Assembly: GCA_019750095.1 (NCBI GenBank)
Contig: JAIEOW010000119.1
Span: 1-45,452 of the forward strand
DNA from: Phycisphaerales bacterium
Lineage (GTDB): Bacteria > Planctomycetota > Phycisphaerae > Phycisphaerales > UBA1924
DNA: 45,452 nucleotides
Direction: 5' to 3'
In this document: positions 34,798-42,312 of the stretch, piece by piece
How the letters are laid out: each line of letters starts with the position of its first letter
Position numbering within the stretch: position 1 is the first letter of the stretch
Position numbers and translations under genes: made by a program
Notes under the pieces: generated by a model
Seen by the model: only the letters and a program-made list of their open reading frames with translations
Databases searched by the model: none
What the model was told of the DNA's origin: nothing

Positions 34798-34826
34798 GGC
34801 CCACAGGCGGGACGCCTGTGCCACCA
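34798..34826. repeat. 'CACAGGCGGGACGCCTGTG' palindrome, third copy
   Basis: Near-identical to 25770-25799 (GGCCCACAGG in place of GGCACACAGG), 49 bases past the lptE stop. Confidence 0.85.
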
Positions 34827-34840
34827 AATGCGTGGGATCT

Positions 34841-34869
34841 CTGGCACTCTGGCCAGTATGTTCTAGAAT
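34841..34869 (+). promoter_or_regulatory. Candidate promoter for the NAGPA-GHL10 gene
   Basis: -35 CTGGCA (34841-34846), 17-base spacer, -10 TAGAAT (34864-34869), about 64 bases before the ATG at 34934. Four of six and five of six match the sigma-70 consensus. Confidence 0.42.
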
Positions 34870-34933
34870 CTTAGTGGTCGGGACGATATCCCGAACTGAT
34901 CCCGTGCCTGGTGACTGTCCGGAGGTCTCGCTC

Positions 34934-37537
34934 ATGCACGACGGCCACGATGCCGCCGGTTGTTTCTCGCTTGGTCGTGGATTGGCTGTTTTGGCCATGG
35001 GCGCTGCGACGTGCGCGATGAGCCTGCCGAGTGCGGCGAACCCGATCACGGTTGAAGAGGTCGTCCGCATAACTCCGGGCGGGACGGTGCGCGGGTTACT
35101 CGCGACGGTGGACCTGACCGATCCGCGTGTACAGATCGTGACCACCGGCACGAGCACCGGGGCGTGCGGCGATGCGACGCTGACTACGGTGCCGAGCTGG
35201 CGGACGGCGGTGGCGGCGGACCTTGCGATCAACGCGAACTTTTTCTCGACGTGTTCGGGCACGCGGGCGGACATTGTGGGGCTGGCGTTTGCCGACGGGG
35301 TGGAGGTTTCTCCCGCGCGGCGGTATCAGCCGACGTCTGTTCCCGATCCGGCGATCACGTTCACGCAGAGCCGCGTGGCGGCGATTGAGTATGTTGCGCC
35401 GGGGACGACCGCGGGGATCTGGGACGGCGTGGCGGGGGTTGGCCCGTCGAACACCGACGCGGATCCTGGCACGATGCTGATTACCGATGGTGTGAACACG
35501 GGCGCGACGGCGCGCGTGACGCCGCTGACGCGCGAGCCGCGGACGGCGGTGGCGGTGAATCGGGCGGGGACGACGCTGTACATGCTGGTGATCGACGGTC
35601 GGCAGGCGACGTGGTCGGTGGGGATGACGCTGCCGGAAGTGGCCGATCTGTTCCTGGAGCGCGGGGCGTGGCGGGCGATCAATCTTGATGGCGGGGGCTC
35701 GTCGTCGTTTGTGTATCGACGGCCGGACAACTCGATTCAGCAGAACAGGCCGAGCGATTCGGGGAATGTGCATCGCGCGGTGAGCAACCATCTTGGGATC
35801 AAGCTTGCGGCGAGCACGGTGACGGATCGGTGGGAGCGGCCGATCCGCGGGGTGTGGATGCGGCCGCCGGGCTCGATCGGAACGGGCTATCCGAATGGGG
35901 CGAACTTCGCGGTGTTTGAGTCGACCGTCCAGACGCTGGCGGCGAATGGGATCCGAGATGTGTACCTGGAGACGCTGTTCTGGGGGCGAGATTCGGGCGT
36001 GGGGAACAGTTCGAACTTTCCATCGCGATTCGGAACGACGGACTATCTCTCGCAGGCGATCGTGATTGCGGCACGCTATGGCGTGCGGATCCACTCGTGG
36101 TGCGAGACGGGGTATCTGGATTTCGGTTCGAGCCCGTCGGCATTTCTGGCGGCGAATCCGTCGTTCGTGGTCAAGCATGTTTCCGTGGCCCGCAACGAGG
36201 CGACCGACCCCGATCCATGTGCGACGCCCAGTACGTTCACTGGCGATCTGGCGAACCAACGATTCGTGAACCTCGGCAACCCGGGCGTGCGCGGCGCGCT
36301 CAACGAGTACTTCGCGAATGTGGCGTCGCGCTATCCGGGGCTGGCGGGCATCCAGGCCGACTATCACTTTTTCCCGCTTGGCGACGCGCCGGCGAACACC
36401 AGCAACAACGCGTGCTGGAGCTATGACCCGTGGACTCTGTCGAACTTTCGAGATGCCGGCGGCACGCTGGTGAATCCGCTGCCGTTCGCGGTGAACTGCA
36501 CGGGGAACGTGACGATCAACGGGACGACGGGCGTGATCTCTTCCGGAGCGCACCCGAACCTGATCAACTTTCACCGGGCGAACATTACCGAGGCCCTGGT
36601 GCAGCTGCGTGCGAGCACACAGAGCGCTGCGCCGACGATCGCCTTCTCTTCGGTGAGCTTCGGGGCGTGGGATTCGGCGCTGCACGTGAGCAAGGCGATC
36701 GATCTGCCAAGCTGGGGGACGCAGATGGGCACGCAGAGCGTGTTCATCATGGCGTATCAGACCTCGACAACGGGCATCCGCAACGAGCTGCAGTTTGCGC
36801 AGACCGCGCTGCCCGGACGGCGCGTGGTGGCGGGGCTGGCCAACCTGACGAACACGACACGTCCGACGATCACACAGCAACTCGACGCAATGCGAGCCCG
36901 GGGCATCGAGGACTTCTGCTGGTTTGACGCACCGACGTTCATCAACAATCCGGCGTTCCTGACTCAGCTCAGCACGTGGCTGAACACCACCGGCGCGGCA
37001 CAGGTCGGCGACATCAATCGCGACGGCTTCATCGACGCCCGCGATCGCTCGCTGTTCAGCGCGCTGTTCACCGGCGCGCCGATCACGACGACGGCGGGCA
37101 CCGTTCGATATGATCTGAACAATGATGGCACGATCAACGCCGAGGATCTGCGGCTGTTGAATCGGCAGTTTTCGCGCTGGCGTTTTGGTGAGGACGGCGT
37201 GGTTGACATGCGGGATCTGCAGGCTCTGCGGAACAGCTTTGTCACGGCGGGCACGCCCGGGCCAAGCACGCCGTTGAATCTCTACGATCTGAATGGCGAC
37301 GGATCGGTGAACCTTGCCGACGAGCAGATGCTGTATGGCTTTGCCACGGTGCCGCTGAACCTGCCGCCGGATACCGACGTGAATCGCGACGGCGTCGTGG
37401 ATGTGCGCGATCTGGTCGAACAGTTGACGGGCGTCGCGGTGGATGTGAACCGTGACGGTGTCATCAACGCCGACGACGCGACGGCGCTGGTGAATGTGCT
37501 GCGGGCTGGTGAGCCGGGGGATGTGAATCAGCGGTAG
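34934..37537 (+). CDS. Secreted NAGPA phosphodiester glycosidase - GHL10 glycosidase - EF-hand/dockerin fusion
   Basis: 867 residues; ATG 34934 with GGAGG eight bases upstream; signal peptide to about residue 35. Domain 1 (about 36-298) resembles NAGPA: GGTVRGLLATVDLTDP, LAINANFFS, GLAFADGVEV, PRTAVAVNRAG, LYMLVIDGRQ and RAINLDGGGSSSFVYR (NLDGGGS signature). Domain 2 (about 305-630) looks like the glycosyl-hydrolase-like 10 family: IRGVWMRPPGS, LAANGIRDVYLETLFWGRDSG in part, AARYGVRIHSWCETGY and GIQADYHFFPLG, with VVAGLANLTN near the end. From about 685 on, DxNxDGxxxxxD calcium loops repeat (GDINRDGFIDARD, DLNNDGTINAED, DLNGDGSVNLAD, DVNRDGVVDVRD, DVNRDGVINADD). The tail is the classic EF-hand kind, not the GC type. 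It acts outside the cell, perhaps on capped cell-wall or exopolymer glycans. Confidence 0.86.
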   Translation: MHDGHDAAGCFSLGRGLAVLAMGAATCAMSLPSAANPITVEEVVRITPGGTVRGLLATVDLTDPRVQIVTTGTSTGACGDATLTTVPSWRTAVAADLAINANFFSTCSGTRADIVGLAFADGVEVSPARRYQPTSVPDPAITFTQSRVAAIEYVAPGTTAGIWDGVAGVGPSNTDADPGTMLITDGVNTGATARVTPLTREPRTAVAVNRAGTTLYMLVIDGRQATWSVGMTLPEVADLFLERGAWRAINLDGGGSSSFVYRRPDNSIQQNRPSDSGNVHRAVSNHLGIKLAASTVTDRWERPIRGVWMRPPGSIGTGYPNGANFAVFESTVQTLAANGIRDVYLETLFWGRDSGVGNSSNFPSRFGTTDYLSQAIVIAARYGVRIHSWCETGYLDFGSSPSAFLAANPSFVVKHVSVARNEATDPDPCATPSTFTGDLANQRFVNLGNPGVRGALNEYFANVASRYPGLAGIQADYHFFPLGDAPANTSNNACWSYDPWTLSNFRDAGGTLVNPLPFAVNCTGNVTINGTTGVISSGAHPNLINFHRANITEALVQLRASTQSAAPTIAFSSVSFGAWDSALHVSKAIDLPSWGTQMGTQSVFIMAYQTSTTGIRNELQFAQTALPGRRVVAGLANLTNTTRPTITQQLDAMRARGIEDFCWFDAPTFINNPAFLTQLSTWLNTTGAAQVGDINRDGFIDARDRSLFSALFTGAPITTTAGTVRYDLNNDGTINAEDLRLLNRQFSRWRFGEDGVVDMRDLQALRNSFVTAGTPGPSTPLNLYDLNGDGSVNLADEQMLYGFATVPLNLPPDTDVNRDGVVDVRDLVEQLTGVAVDVNRDGVINADDATALVNVLRAGEPGDVNQR

Positions 37538-37574
37538 CGGCGCGGACGCGCTGCCATGGGCACTTGATTCGCGG

Positions 37575-37597
37575 GCCCGCAAAGCGGGCTTTCTCTT
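37575..37597 (+). terminator. Short hairpin terminator
   Basis: Stem GCCCGC-AAA-GCGGGC followed by TTTCTCTT, 38 bases after the NAGPA-GHL10 stop. The same hairpin core occurs in the 98-bp repeats at 5635 and 6135. Confidence 0.6.
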
Positions 37598-37602
37598 AGA
37601 AA

Positions 37603-37640
37603 AAATAGAGGCCGGGGCTTGCGCCCCGGCCTTTTGGTTT
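37603..37640. terminator. Bidirectional intrinsic terminator
   Basis: Perfect 8-bp stem GGCCGGGG / CCCCGGCC (37610-37617 and 37624-37631). TTTTGGTTTT follows on the plus strand and CTATTTTTT on the minus strand, so it can end the plus gene upstream and the minus thioredoxin gene at its other side. Confidence 0.85.
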
Positions 37641-37712
37641 TCTCGCCGACTTTGTCGGCTCTGATACGAACTCGATCGGAAATTCGCGCTCGAAGGGTCA
37701 GATGATCGCGAA

Positions 37713-37838
37713 CGCGGAGAGTTCGGAGGGTCGGAGCGCGCGGAGAAGAGTCTGTGCGCGATGCACGATCCGAGACCTCTCGATCAATGCTCCTCAGAAT
37801 CGACCTCCGCGTTCCTCCGCTACCTCCGGCTCTCCGCG
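37713..37838. repeat. Imperfect inverted repeat of the 'CGCGGAGAG' kind
   Basis: The arms 37713-37746 and 37806-37838 share CGCGGAGAG...CGGAGG...CGGAG in inverted order, around a 59-base spacer. They resemble in style the CACGGAGGGCC pair at 21045/21379. Confidence 0.6.
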
Positions 37839-37947
37839 TACGGCCTTGAAAATCGTGCCGAGCGAGATAGATGAACCGAATCGGTATGATTCATCGCTGA
37901 TCCACGATGACCGCGTTTCACGCGGCCACACGCGGAAGCGTGTGTTC

Positions 37948-39063
37948 TCAGTTGCTGCCGCCCTGATATTCCTTCAGGGTGTCTTCGAGCTGCGACTTCA
38001 TCTCGTCGGCCTGCTCCTTGGTGAGAGACGCGATGGCCTTCTTCTGGAGTTCGATGGCCTTGAGCTTGTCGCCCTTGAGCCAGTAGCAGCGGGCGAGGGT
38101 GTCGAGGATGGCACCGTCTTTTTCGTTGGTGAGCTTGACGGCTTCGGCGGCTGCGCGCATGGCGAAGTCGACATCCTTCTTCTTCACTTCGCCGTCGGGG
38201 TCGACGATGTTCCAGGCGATCATGTTGAGCGTCTGCGGATCCTTCTGGGCGATGGCCTGATCGACCAGCGTCGCGCCGGTCTTGTACGCGGCGTCATAGT
38301 CGCCGGCCATCATCTGCAGTTCGTACTTCACGGGCAGAAGGTCCTTGACGGCCTTGGGGTACTTGGTTTCAAAGTCGGCGAGCAGTTTGAGCGAGGCCTT
38401 CGGATCGCTGTCGGCGTCGGCGAAGATCGCCTGGCGCTCTTCGCCCATCTTCTTGAGCTTGGCGGGGCCGGCCTTGTAGTCCCAGGTTCCGCCGACGACC
38501 TCGTCGAGGACGAAGTCGAGCTCGCTGGGCGCGCCGTACCAGGCAACGTTGCCCTTCTGATCGATGACGAACGAGGCGGGGATGCCGCGGAGCTTGGCGG
38601 CCTTCATGTAGTTGTTCACGGTCGCGCCCGCACGGTCCCACACCACGGTGTAGCCCATGATGTCACCCTTCTCCGTGACCATCTTCTCAACGTCTTCGAT
38701 CTTGTCGCGCAGGCCGGGCGACGAGACGCCGATGACCGTCACGCCCTTGTCCTTCATGGTCTTCTGGATCTCGCTGAGGTGCGGCATCGCCGCTCGGCAT
38801 GGGGCGCACCAGGTGGCCCAGAACTCCACCACGTAGACCTTGCCCTTCTCGAACTTCATCTCTGAGCCCTTGACCCACTTCTCGACTTCGAGCGCGGGGG
38901 CCGGATCGCCTTCGGACATTTTGGGGCTGTCGGCTTTCTTCTCTGCAGCGTCCTTCGCGGCGGGCTGCTTAGCGCTGGCAGGAGCCGGTTCAGAGTTCTG
39001 GGCGTGGGCCTGCCCGACAACGGCGAGCAGGGCGGCGGCGGTCACAAGCATCAGGCGATTCAT
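37948..39063 (-). CDS. Secreted TlpA/ResA-like thioredoxin-fold protein with helical C-terminal region
   Basis: 371 residues. ATG 39063 (MNRLMLVTAAALLAVVGQAHAQ) has GGAG eight bases upstream; ATG 39069 is too close to it. Signal peptide to about residue 22, then an Ala/Lys-rich spacer. The thioredoxin fold has YVVEFWATWCAPCRAAMPHL with the CxxC (given in part), VTVIGVSS, and the cis-Pro loop RGIPASFVIDQKG. The AlkylHydroperoxide/redoxin type is suggested. Residues about 220-371 are TPR-like helices: PVKYELQMMAGDYDAAYKTG in part and ILDTLARCYWLKGDKLKAIEL in part. It probably works as a periplasmic thiol reductant or oxidant that feeds a TPR-bound client. Confidence 0.88.
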   Translation of the reverse strand: MNRLMLVTAAALLAVVGQAHAQNSEPAPASAKQPAAKDAAEKKADSPKMSEGDPAPALEVEKWVKGSEMKFEKGKVYVVEFWATWCAPCRAAMPHLSEIQKTMKDKGVTVIGVSSPGLRDKIEDVEKMVTEKGDIMGYTVVWDRAGATVNNYMKAAKLRGIPASFVIDQKGNVAWYGAPSELDFVLDEVVGGTWDYKAGPAKLKKMGEERQAIFADADSDPKASLKLLADFETKYPKAVKDLLPVKYELQMMAGDYDAAYKTGATLVDQAIAQKDPQTLNMIAWNIVDPDGEVKKKDVDFAMRAAAEAVKLTNEKDGAILDTLARCYWLKGDKLKAIELQKKAIASLTKEQADEMKSQLEDTLKEYQGGSN

Positions 39064-39259
39064 GGTCATGGCTCCTTCCAAAGCGTGGGTCTTCAGTCTG
39101 GCACCCGCCCATCCCATGGGGATTGCTCCCCAGTCTATCTGATACCGAGCTATCGGCCTTGGGTGGTCATTGGACCGACTTTCCGAGCCAAACCGCGAAT
39201 TGGCTGGGGTGAACCGAGCTTTTCGAGGTGCAATTGACTGGTTTCTGCAAGCAATCGGC

Positions 39260-39787
39260 TCAGATCGTCGGGGGAATCGATGGCTGGGTGTGTGTCGCCT
39301 GCCACTGTGTGATCGCGGCGTGATGGTCGGCGAGCACGCTGAGAGCGATTCGGGTCTCGCGGAGGAGGATCCATGTGCCGTGGACCAGGCCGCCGACTCC
39401 GGCAACAGCGGCGAGAATGGTGCCGACCTGCGTGATTCGGTCGACGGTTCGGATGTCGAAGTAGTCCAGGAACGCACCGACGAGGGCGACGGAGGTGCCA
39501 AGGGCAAAGCACCCGGCGGCAAAGTAAAAGCGACGCAGGGCATCGACGAGCATCTGTGCTCGTCGTGTGGCCTGCTGGAAGTCGATGCGATGCAGGCGGA
39601 CGATCGGATCGTCGGGATTGGAGGCCTTGATGATGTCCTGGGCGGAGGCGCGGGCCCGGTCGGCGGCCCGGGCGAGGCGGTTGGATGTGCCGAGGGCGAG
39701 GAGCGTGCAGGCGTTGGTCAGGATGGCCGGAGCGGCGAGGAAAGAAAGCACTGCGAACGGACTATTGATCATGCCTGTCGGATCCAT
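39260..39787 (-). CDS. DUF2721-type integral membrane protein
   Basis: 175 residues, start ATG 39787 (MDPTGMINSPFAVLSFLAAPAILT). Three membrane helices are visible, at about 8-32, 89-112 and 119-143. Between the first and second lies a charged helical stretch, RLARAADRARASAQDI, then DFQQATRRAQMLVDALRRFYFA, typical of the DUF2721 family: short proteins of unknown function in many Gram-negative bacteria. It diverges from the small gene at 39838, with 50 bases between start codons. Confidence 0.78.
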   Translation of the reverse strand: MDPTGMINSPFAVLSFLAAPAILTNACTLLALGTSNRLARAADRARASAQDIIKASNPDDPIVRLHRIDFQQATRRAQMLVDALRRFYFAAGCFALGTSVALVGAFLDYFDIRTVDRITQVGTILAAVAGVGGLVHGTWILLRETRIALSVLADHHAAITQWQATHTQPSIPPTI

Positions 39788-39837
39788 GTGGTGAGTGTAG
39801 ATCCGTTTTTGCTGCTGCCCGCTCCCTATGGTCCAAC

Positions 39838-40113
39838 ATGGATACCCCTGCAAAGCCCGGTTCAGAGTCTCCCGCTCCCCCGACCCGTGATCAGGTGTTG
39901 AAGTCGGCGTTCAACGCCTTCAAGAAGCGATACAAGGTGACGAAGCTGGATCAGGAGTCGAAGATCAGCGGGCACCGGGCGATGACCGGGGGGAACAACT
40001 CGGGACTTGCGGGGATCATGCCGCCGAGGGAGTTTCCGGCGGACGTGTGGCAGGAACTCGCCAAGCAAGGCCGGATCAAGGATTATGGGGGCGGGTTCTT
40101 TGGGATGCCGTGA
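39838..40113 (+). CDS. Small conserved-looking cytoplasmic protein
   Basis: 91 residues, not recognised. A short Pro/Ser-rich start is followed by QVLKSAFNAFKKRYKVTKLDQESKISG in part (charged helix and Lys/Arg-rich strand), then MTGGNNSGLAGIMPPREFPADVWQELAKQGRI in part and a Gly-rich end (YGGGFFGMP). No membrane segment or signal peptide. Good helical spacing and normal codon use argue for a real gene; the lipoprotein gene follows 52 bases later. Confidence 0.65.
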   Translation: MDTPAKPGSESPAPPTRDQVLKSAFNAFKKRYKVTKLDQESKISGHRAMTGGNNSGLAGIMPPREFPADVWQELAKQGRIKDYGGGFFGMP

Positions 40114-40165
40114 TCGGTATGGATCTTGTGAACGCGGATTGCGAGGACTTTGGTAGACTCCGGGG

Positions 40166-40477
40166 ATGATGACCCGACTGTCTGCCGTGCTGATTCCGCT
40201 GGTGTTTTCGCTCCTGCTGCTGACGGGCTGTGAGGAGAAGATCACGCAGTCGAACTTTGACAAGATCACCAACGGCATGACGCTGACGCAGGTGGAGAAA
40301 CTGCTTGGTTCCGGGACTGATGACACGCCGGCAGCGGGGTATGGGGTTTCGTATGGCGGCGTGGTCGGGTCCAAGGCGTCGGAAGAGAAGGTGTTCGTGT
40401 GGAAGGGGAAGGGATTCCGGATCATCGTGAAGTTGAAGGATGGGAAGGTGGTTGAAAAGTCGAAGGTGTCGACCTGA
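40166..40477 (+). CDS. Small lipoprotein with SmpA/BamE-like fold
   Basis: 103 residues. Tandem ATGs at 40166/40169; lipobox LLLLTGC with the acylated Cys at 22. The mature part, NFDKITNGMTLTQVEKLLGSG, here in part, is the helix-turn-helix opening of BamE/SmpA-type domains ('I..GMT..qV..lLG.P'). It is followed by three strands, VFVWKGKGFRIIVKLKDGKV in part. BamE belongs to the outer-membrane assembly machine, but many other small lipoproteins share this fold, so the job is uncertain. Confidence 0.75.
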   Translation: MMTRLSAVLIPLVFSLLLLTGCEEKITQSNFDKITNGMTLTQVEKLLGSGTDDTPAAGYGVSYGGVVGSKASEEKVFVWKGKGFRIIVKLKDGKVVEKSKVST

Positions 40478-40649
40478 CCTAGAAGGGTGGAGCGCGGCCG
40501 CGGGAGACGTTCCGTCATGGTTTATACCGATGGCCATGCTCGTGTTCCGGACGGCAGATAACCTGCCATAACTGCCTGTTTTAGCAATCGAAATAGATTC
40601 CATGGTTCCGGCAGTCAATCGGTGATTCGCTTCGGCCGAATGTTTTGGG
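40478..40649. other. Spacer before the pseudopilin gene
   Basis: No gene or clear hairpin seen; the promoter of the pseudopilin gene is expected here. Confidence 0.4.
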
Positions 40650-41147
40650 ATGGAGGCGTTCACCATAATCCGGCGTCCGCGGCAGGGGTTCACGCTCATC
40701 GAGTTGATCGTGGTGATCGTGGTGCTGGCGATTCTGTCGGGCGTTGCGATTCCGAAGTACATTGACTACGCCGAGAGTGCTCGGGTGACGGCGATCGCCG
40801 CGAATCTGAAGATGATCCAGCGGGCGATGCTTCAGTATCGCGTGAACCACGATGCGTACCCCCCGGATCAGAATGGCGGGATCATGCCGCCGGAGATGAA
40901 TACGTACTTTTCCAGTGACACGTGGGCAACCCCGATTGAGGGGATTGGCGTGTACAACTGGGAGGGCCCGCCGGGGTGGGCCGGGATCGAAGCGATCGGG
41001 GTGGGGTCGCTGGTCAGCGTGCCGGCGAACCCCACGGCGGATGCGTTCTGGTTGAAGATCGACGCCCGAATCGATGACGGGGACTTGACGACGGGGTACT
41101 TCCAGTGGGATTCTGGGAGTCAGCGATATCAATTCCGCATGAACTAG
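40650..41147 (+). CDS. Type II secretion/type IV pilin-like pseudopilin
   Basis: 165 residues with a classic class III signal: RRPRQG followed by FTLIELIVVIVVLAIL, cleavage by prepilin peptidase expected between Gly13 and Phe14, and the conserved Glu at mature position 5. The long N-terminal helix (14-50) leads into ANLKMIQRAMLQYRVNHDAYPP in part, as in PulG-type major pseudopilins. The C-terminal half is beta-rich and has no disulphide. It is an orphan: no secretion ATPase or platform protein lies in the window. Such orphan prepilins are numerous in planctomycetes. Confidence 0.85.
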   Translation: MEAFTIIRRPRQGFTLIELIVVIVVLAILSGVAIPKYIDYAESARVTAIAANLKMIQRAMLQYRVNHDAYPPDQNGGIMPPEMNTYFSSDTWATPIEGIGVYNWEGPPGWAGIEAIGVGSLVSVPANPTADAFWLKIDARIDDGDLTTGYFQWDSGSQRYQFRMN

Positions 41148-41178
41148 GGCGACTTGAACCGGCGAACAGCATGCGAAC

Positions 41179-41206
41179 TTGCCCCGGGCGGGCTGGTGAC
41201 TACACT
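41179..41206 (+). promoter_or_regulatory. Candidate rpmB promoter
   Basis: -35 TTGCCC (41179-41184), 16-base spacer, -10 TACACT (41201-41206), 26 bases before the rpmB ATG; the -10 box is the same as in the GTPase-operon candidate. Confidence 0.35.
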
Positions 41207-41231
41207 TGCGGCCCAAGTTGGAGTATTTGTC

Positions 41232-41516
41232 ATGCCGAATGTCTGCTTTTTCACCGGTCGGAAGTCCTCGTTTGGCAAGCAGCGCACCTGGCGCGGCCAA
41301 GCGATCAAGCGTGGCGGCTTCGGTTTGAAGCCCACCGGAATCACGCGTCGGAAGTTCAAGCCGAACCTGCATGTCGTGACGGCGTTGATTGATGGCGCGC
41401 CCAAGCGTGTCAAGGTCTCGACCCGGGCGATCAAGGAAGGGCTGGTCATCAAGCCGCTGAAGCGGAAGTATGGCTATACGCGTCAGCAGAAGGCCGCGGC
41501 GGCAGCGGCGAGCTGA
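41232..41516 (+). CDS. rpmB: 50S ribosomal protein L28
   Basis: 94 residues from ATG 41232, with GGAG nine bases upstream. It reads PNVCFFTGRKSSFGKQRTWRG (in part), then TGITRRKFKPNLHVV and RVKVSTRAIKEGLVIKPLKRK in part. L28 usually opens 'xxkCxxTGkkpxxGnxvShs'; Cys5 and the TGRK motif are kept. It binds 23S rRNA near the E site. A strong terminator follows, so it is a one-gene unit. Confidence 0.96.
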   Translation: MPNVCFFTGRKSSFGKQRTWRGQAIKRGGFGLKPTGITRRKFKPNLHVVTALIDGAPKRVKVSTRAIKEGLVIKPLKRKYGYTRQQKAAAAAAS

Positions 41517-41561
41517 AGCCGGGGTACTGACCCCGGTCAGGTAACACGGACAATGCTCACC

Positions 41562-41594
41562 GAGTCCCCGACCTTCGGGGACTCTTTTGTTTTT
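41562..41594 (+). terminator. Intrinsic terminator after rpmB
   Basis: Perfect 10-bp stem GAGTCCCCGA / TCGGGGACTC with a three-base loop, then TTTTGTTTTT (41585-41594). Confidence 0.95.
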
Positions 41595-41643
41595 GCCTCC
41601 GCGGCTATGCGATGGCGTTGTCGGCAGTCGATACGATGTGCTC

Positions 41644-42312
41644 GTGAAGTGCGACAAATGCGCCAATGAAGCCACCGTGCACGAGGTCGTCATCAAGGGC
41701 GGCAAGCAGCACGAGAAGCACCTGTGCGAGCAGTGCGCCAAGGGCGATGGTCTGCCGGTGCAGACGCACGCGCCGCTGACATCGCTTCTGACGCAGTACA
41801 TCACGCAGCAGACCGACGCCGCGGCGACGATCGCCACGGGCGTCGCGCCGGCGTCGGCTCAGGCGACGTGCCCGGCGTGCGGGCTGGGCTTTGCGCAGTT
41901 TCGCCAGTCGGGGTTGCTTGGGTGCGCGGTGTGCTATGAGGCGTTTGAGCAGCAGCTTGGGCCGCTCTTGGCAAGGGCGCACGAGGGGGGGACGCATCAT
42001 GTGGGGAAATCGCCAAAGTCGGCGGAGCGTGTGCCAGGGGTGAAGACGTCGGCTGTTGCGCCCGGGGGCGAGGGTGCGTCAGCGAGCCAACCTGCATCGG
42101 TCCGCGCAGCGAACCCCAGCGAGATCGAGGCTCGCAACAACCAGCTCGCGGCGTTGCGAAAACAACTCTCGGAAGCGGTGGCGGCGGAGCAGTATGAAAA
42201 AGCCGCCAAGATCCGGGATGAGCTTGCTCGGCTGGATTCCGGAACCGGGCCAGCGGTGAGAGACACCGCCCCGAAGCGCCCTCGCAAGAAGGACAAGGAA
42301 GGCGACGCATGA
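41644..42312 (+). CDS. mcsA: McsA-like zinc protein with UVR domain, activator of McsB
   Basis: 222 residues. It starts at GTG 41644, reading MKCDKCANEATVHEV as McsA proteins do; GTG 41638 is in frame too, and neither has a clear Shine-Dalgarno. Four CxxC pairs (3/6, 28/31, 76/79, 94/97) bind two zinc ions, as in McsA and the related UVR proteins. A disordered Ala/Ser-rich middle (110-158) leads to a UVR coiled coil (162-197): ALRKQLSEAVAAEQYEKAAKIRDEL in part. In Bacillus McsA activates the arginine kinase McsB and helps tag misfolded proteins for ClpCP. The stop overlaps the mcsB ATG (ATGA). Confidence 0.9.
   Translation: MKCDKCANEATVHEVVIKGGKQHEKHLCEQCAKGDGLPVQTHAPLTSLLTQYITQQTDAAATIATGVAPASAQATCPACGLGFAQFRQSGLLGCAVCYEAFEQQLGPLLARAHEGGTHHVGKSPKSAERVPGVKTSAVAPGGEGASASQPASVRAANPSEIEARNNQLAALRKQLSEAVAAEQYEKAAKIRDELARLDSGTGPAVRDTAPKRPRKKDKEGDA

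Larger units (their letters stand above)
37538..37947. other. Intergenic region with two terminators and an inverted repeat
   Basis: No gene. It holds hairpins at 37575-37597 and 37603-37640 and the imperfect inverted repeat 37713-37746 / 37806-37838. Nothing else is recognised. Confidence 0.65.

Noticed and set aside
34861-34933. Riboswitch before the NAGPA-GHL10 gene
   Set aside because: Only a 6-bp hairpin (TCGGGA/TCCCGA) with no known aptamer core.
35096-37582. 828-residue minus-strand frame antisense to NAGPA-GHL10
   Set aside because: Arg/His-rich shadow; the plus strand has recognisable domains, a signal peptide and a ribosome site.
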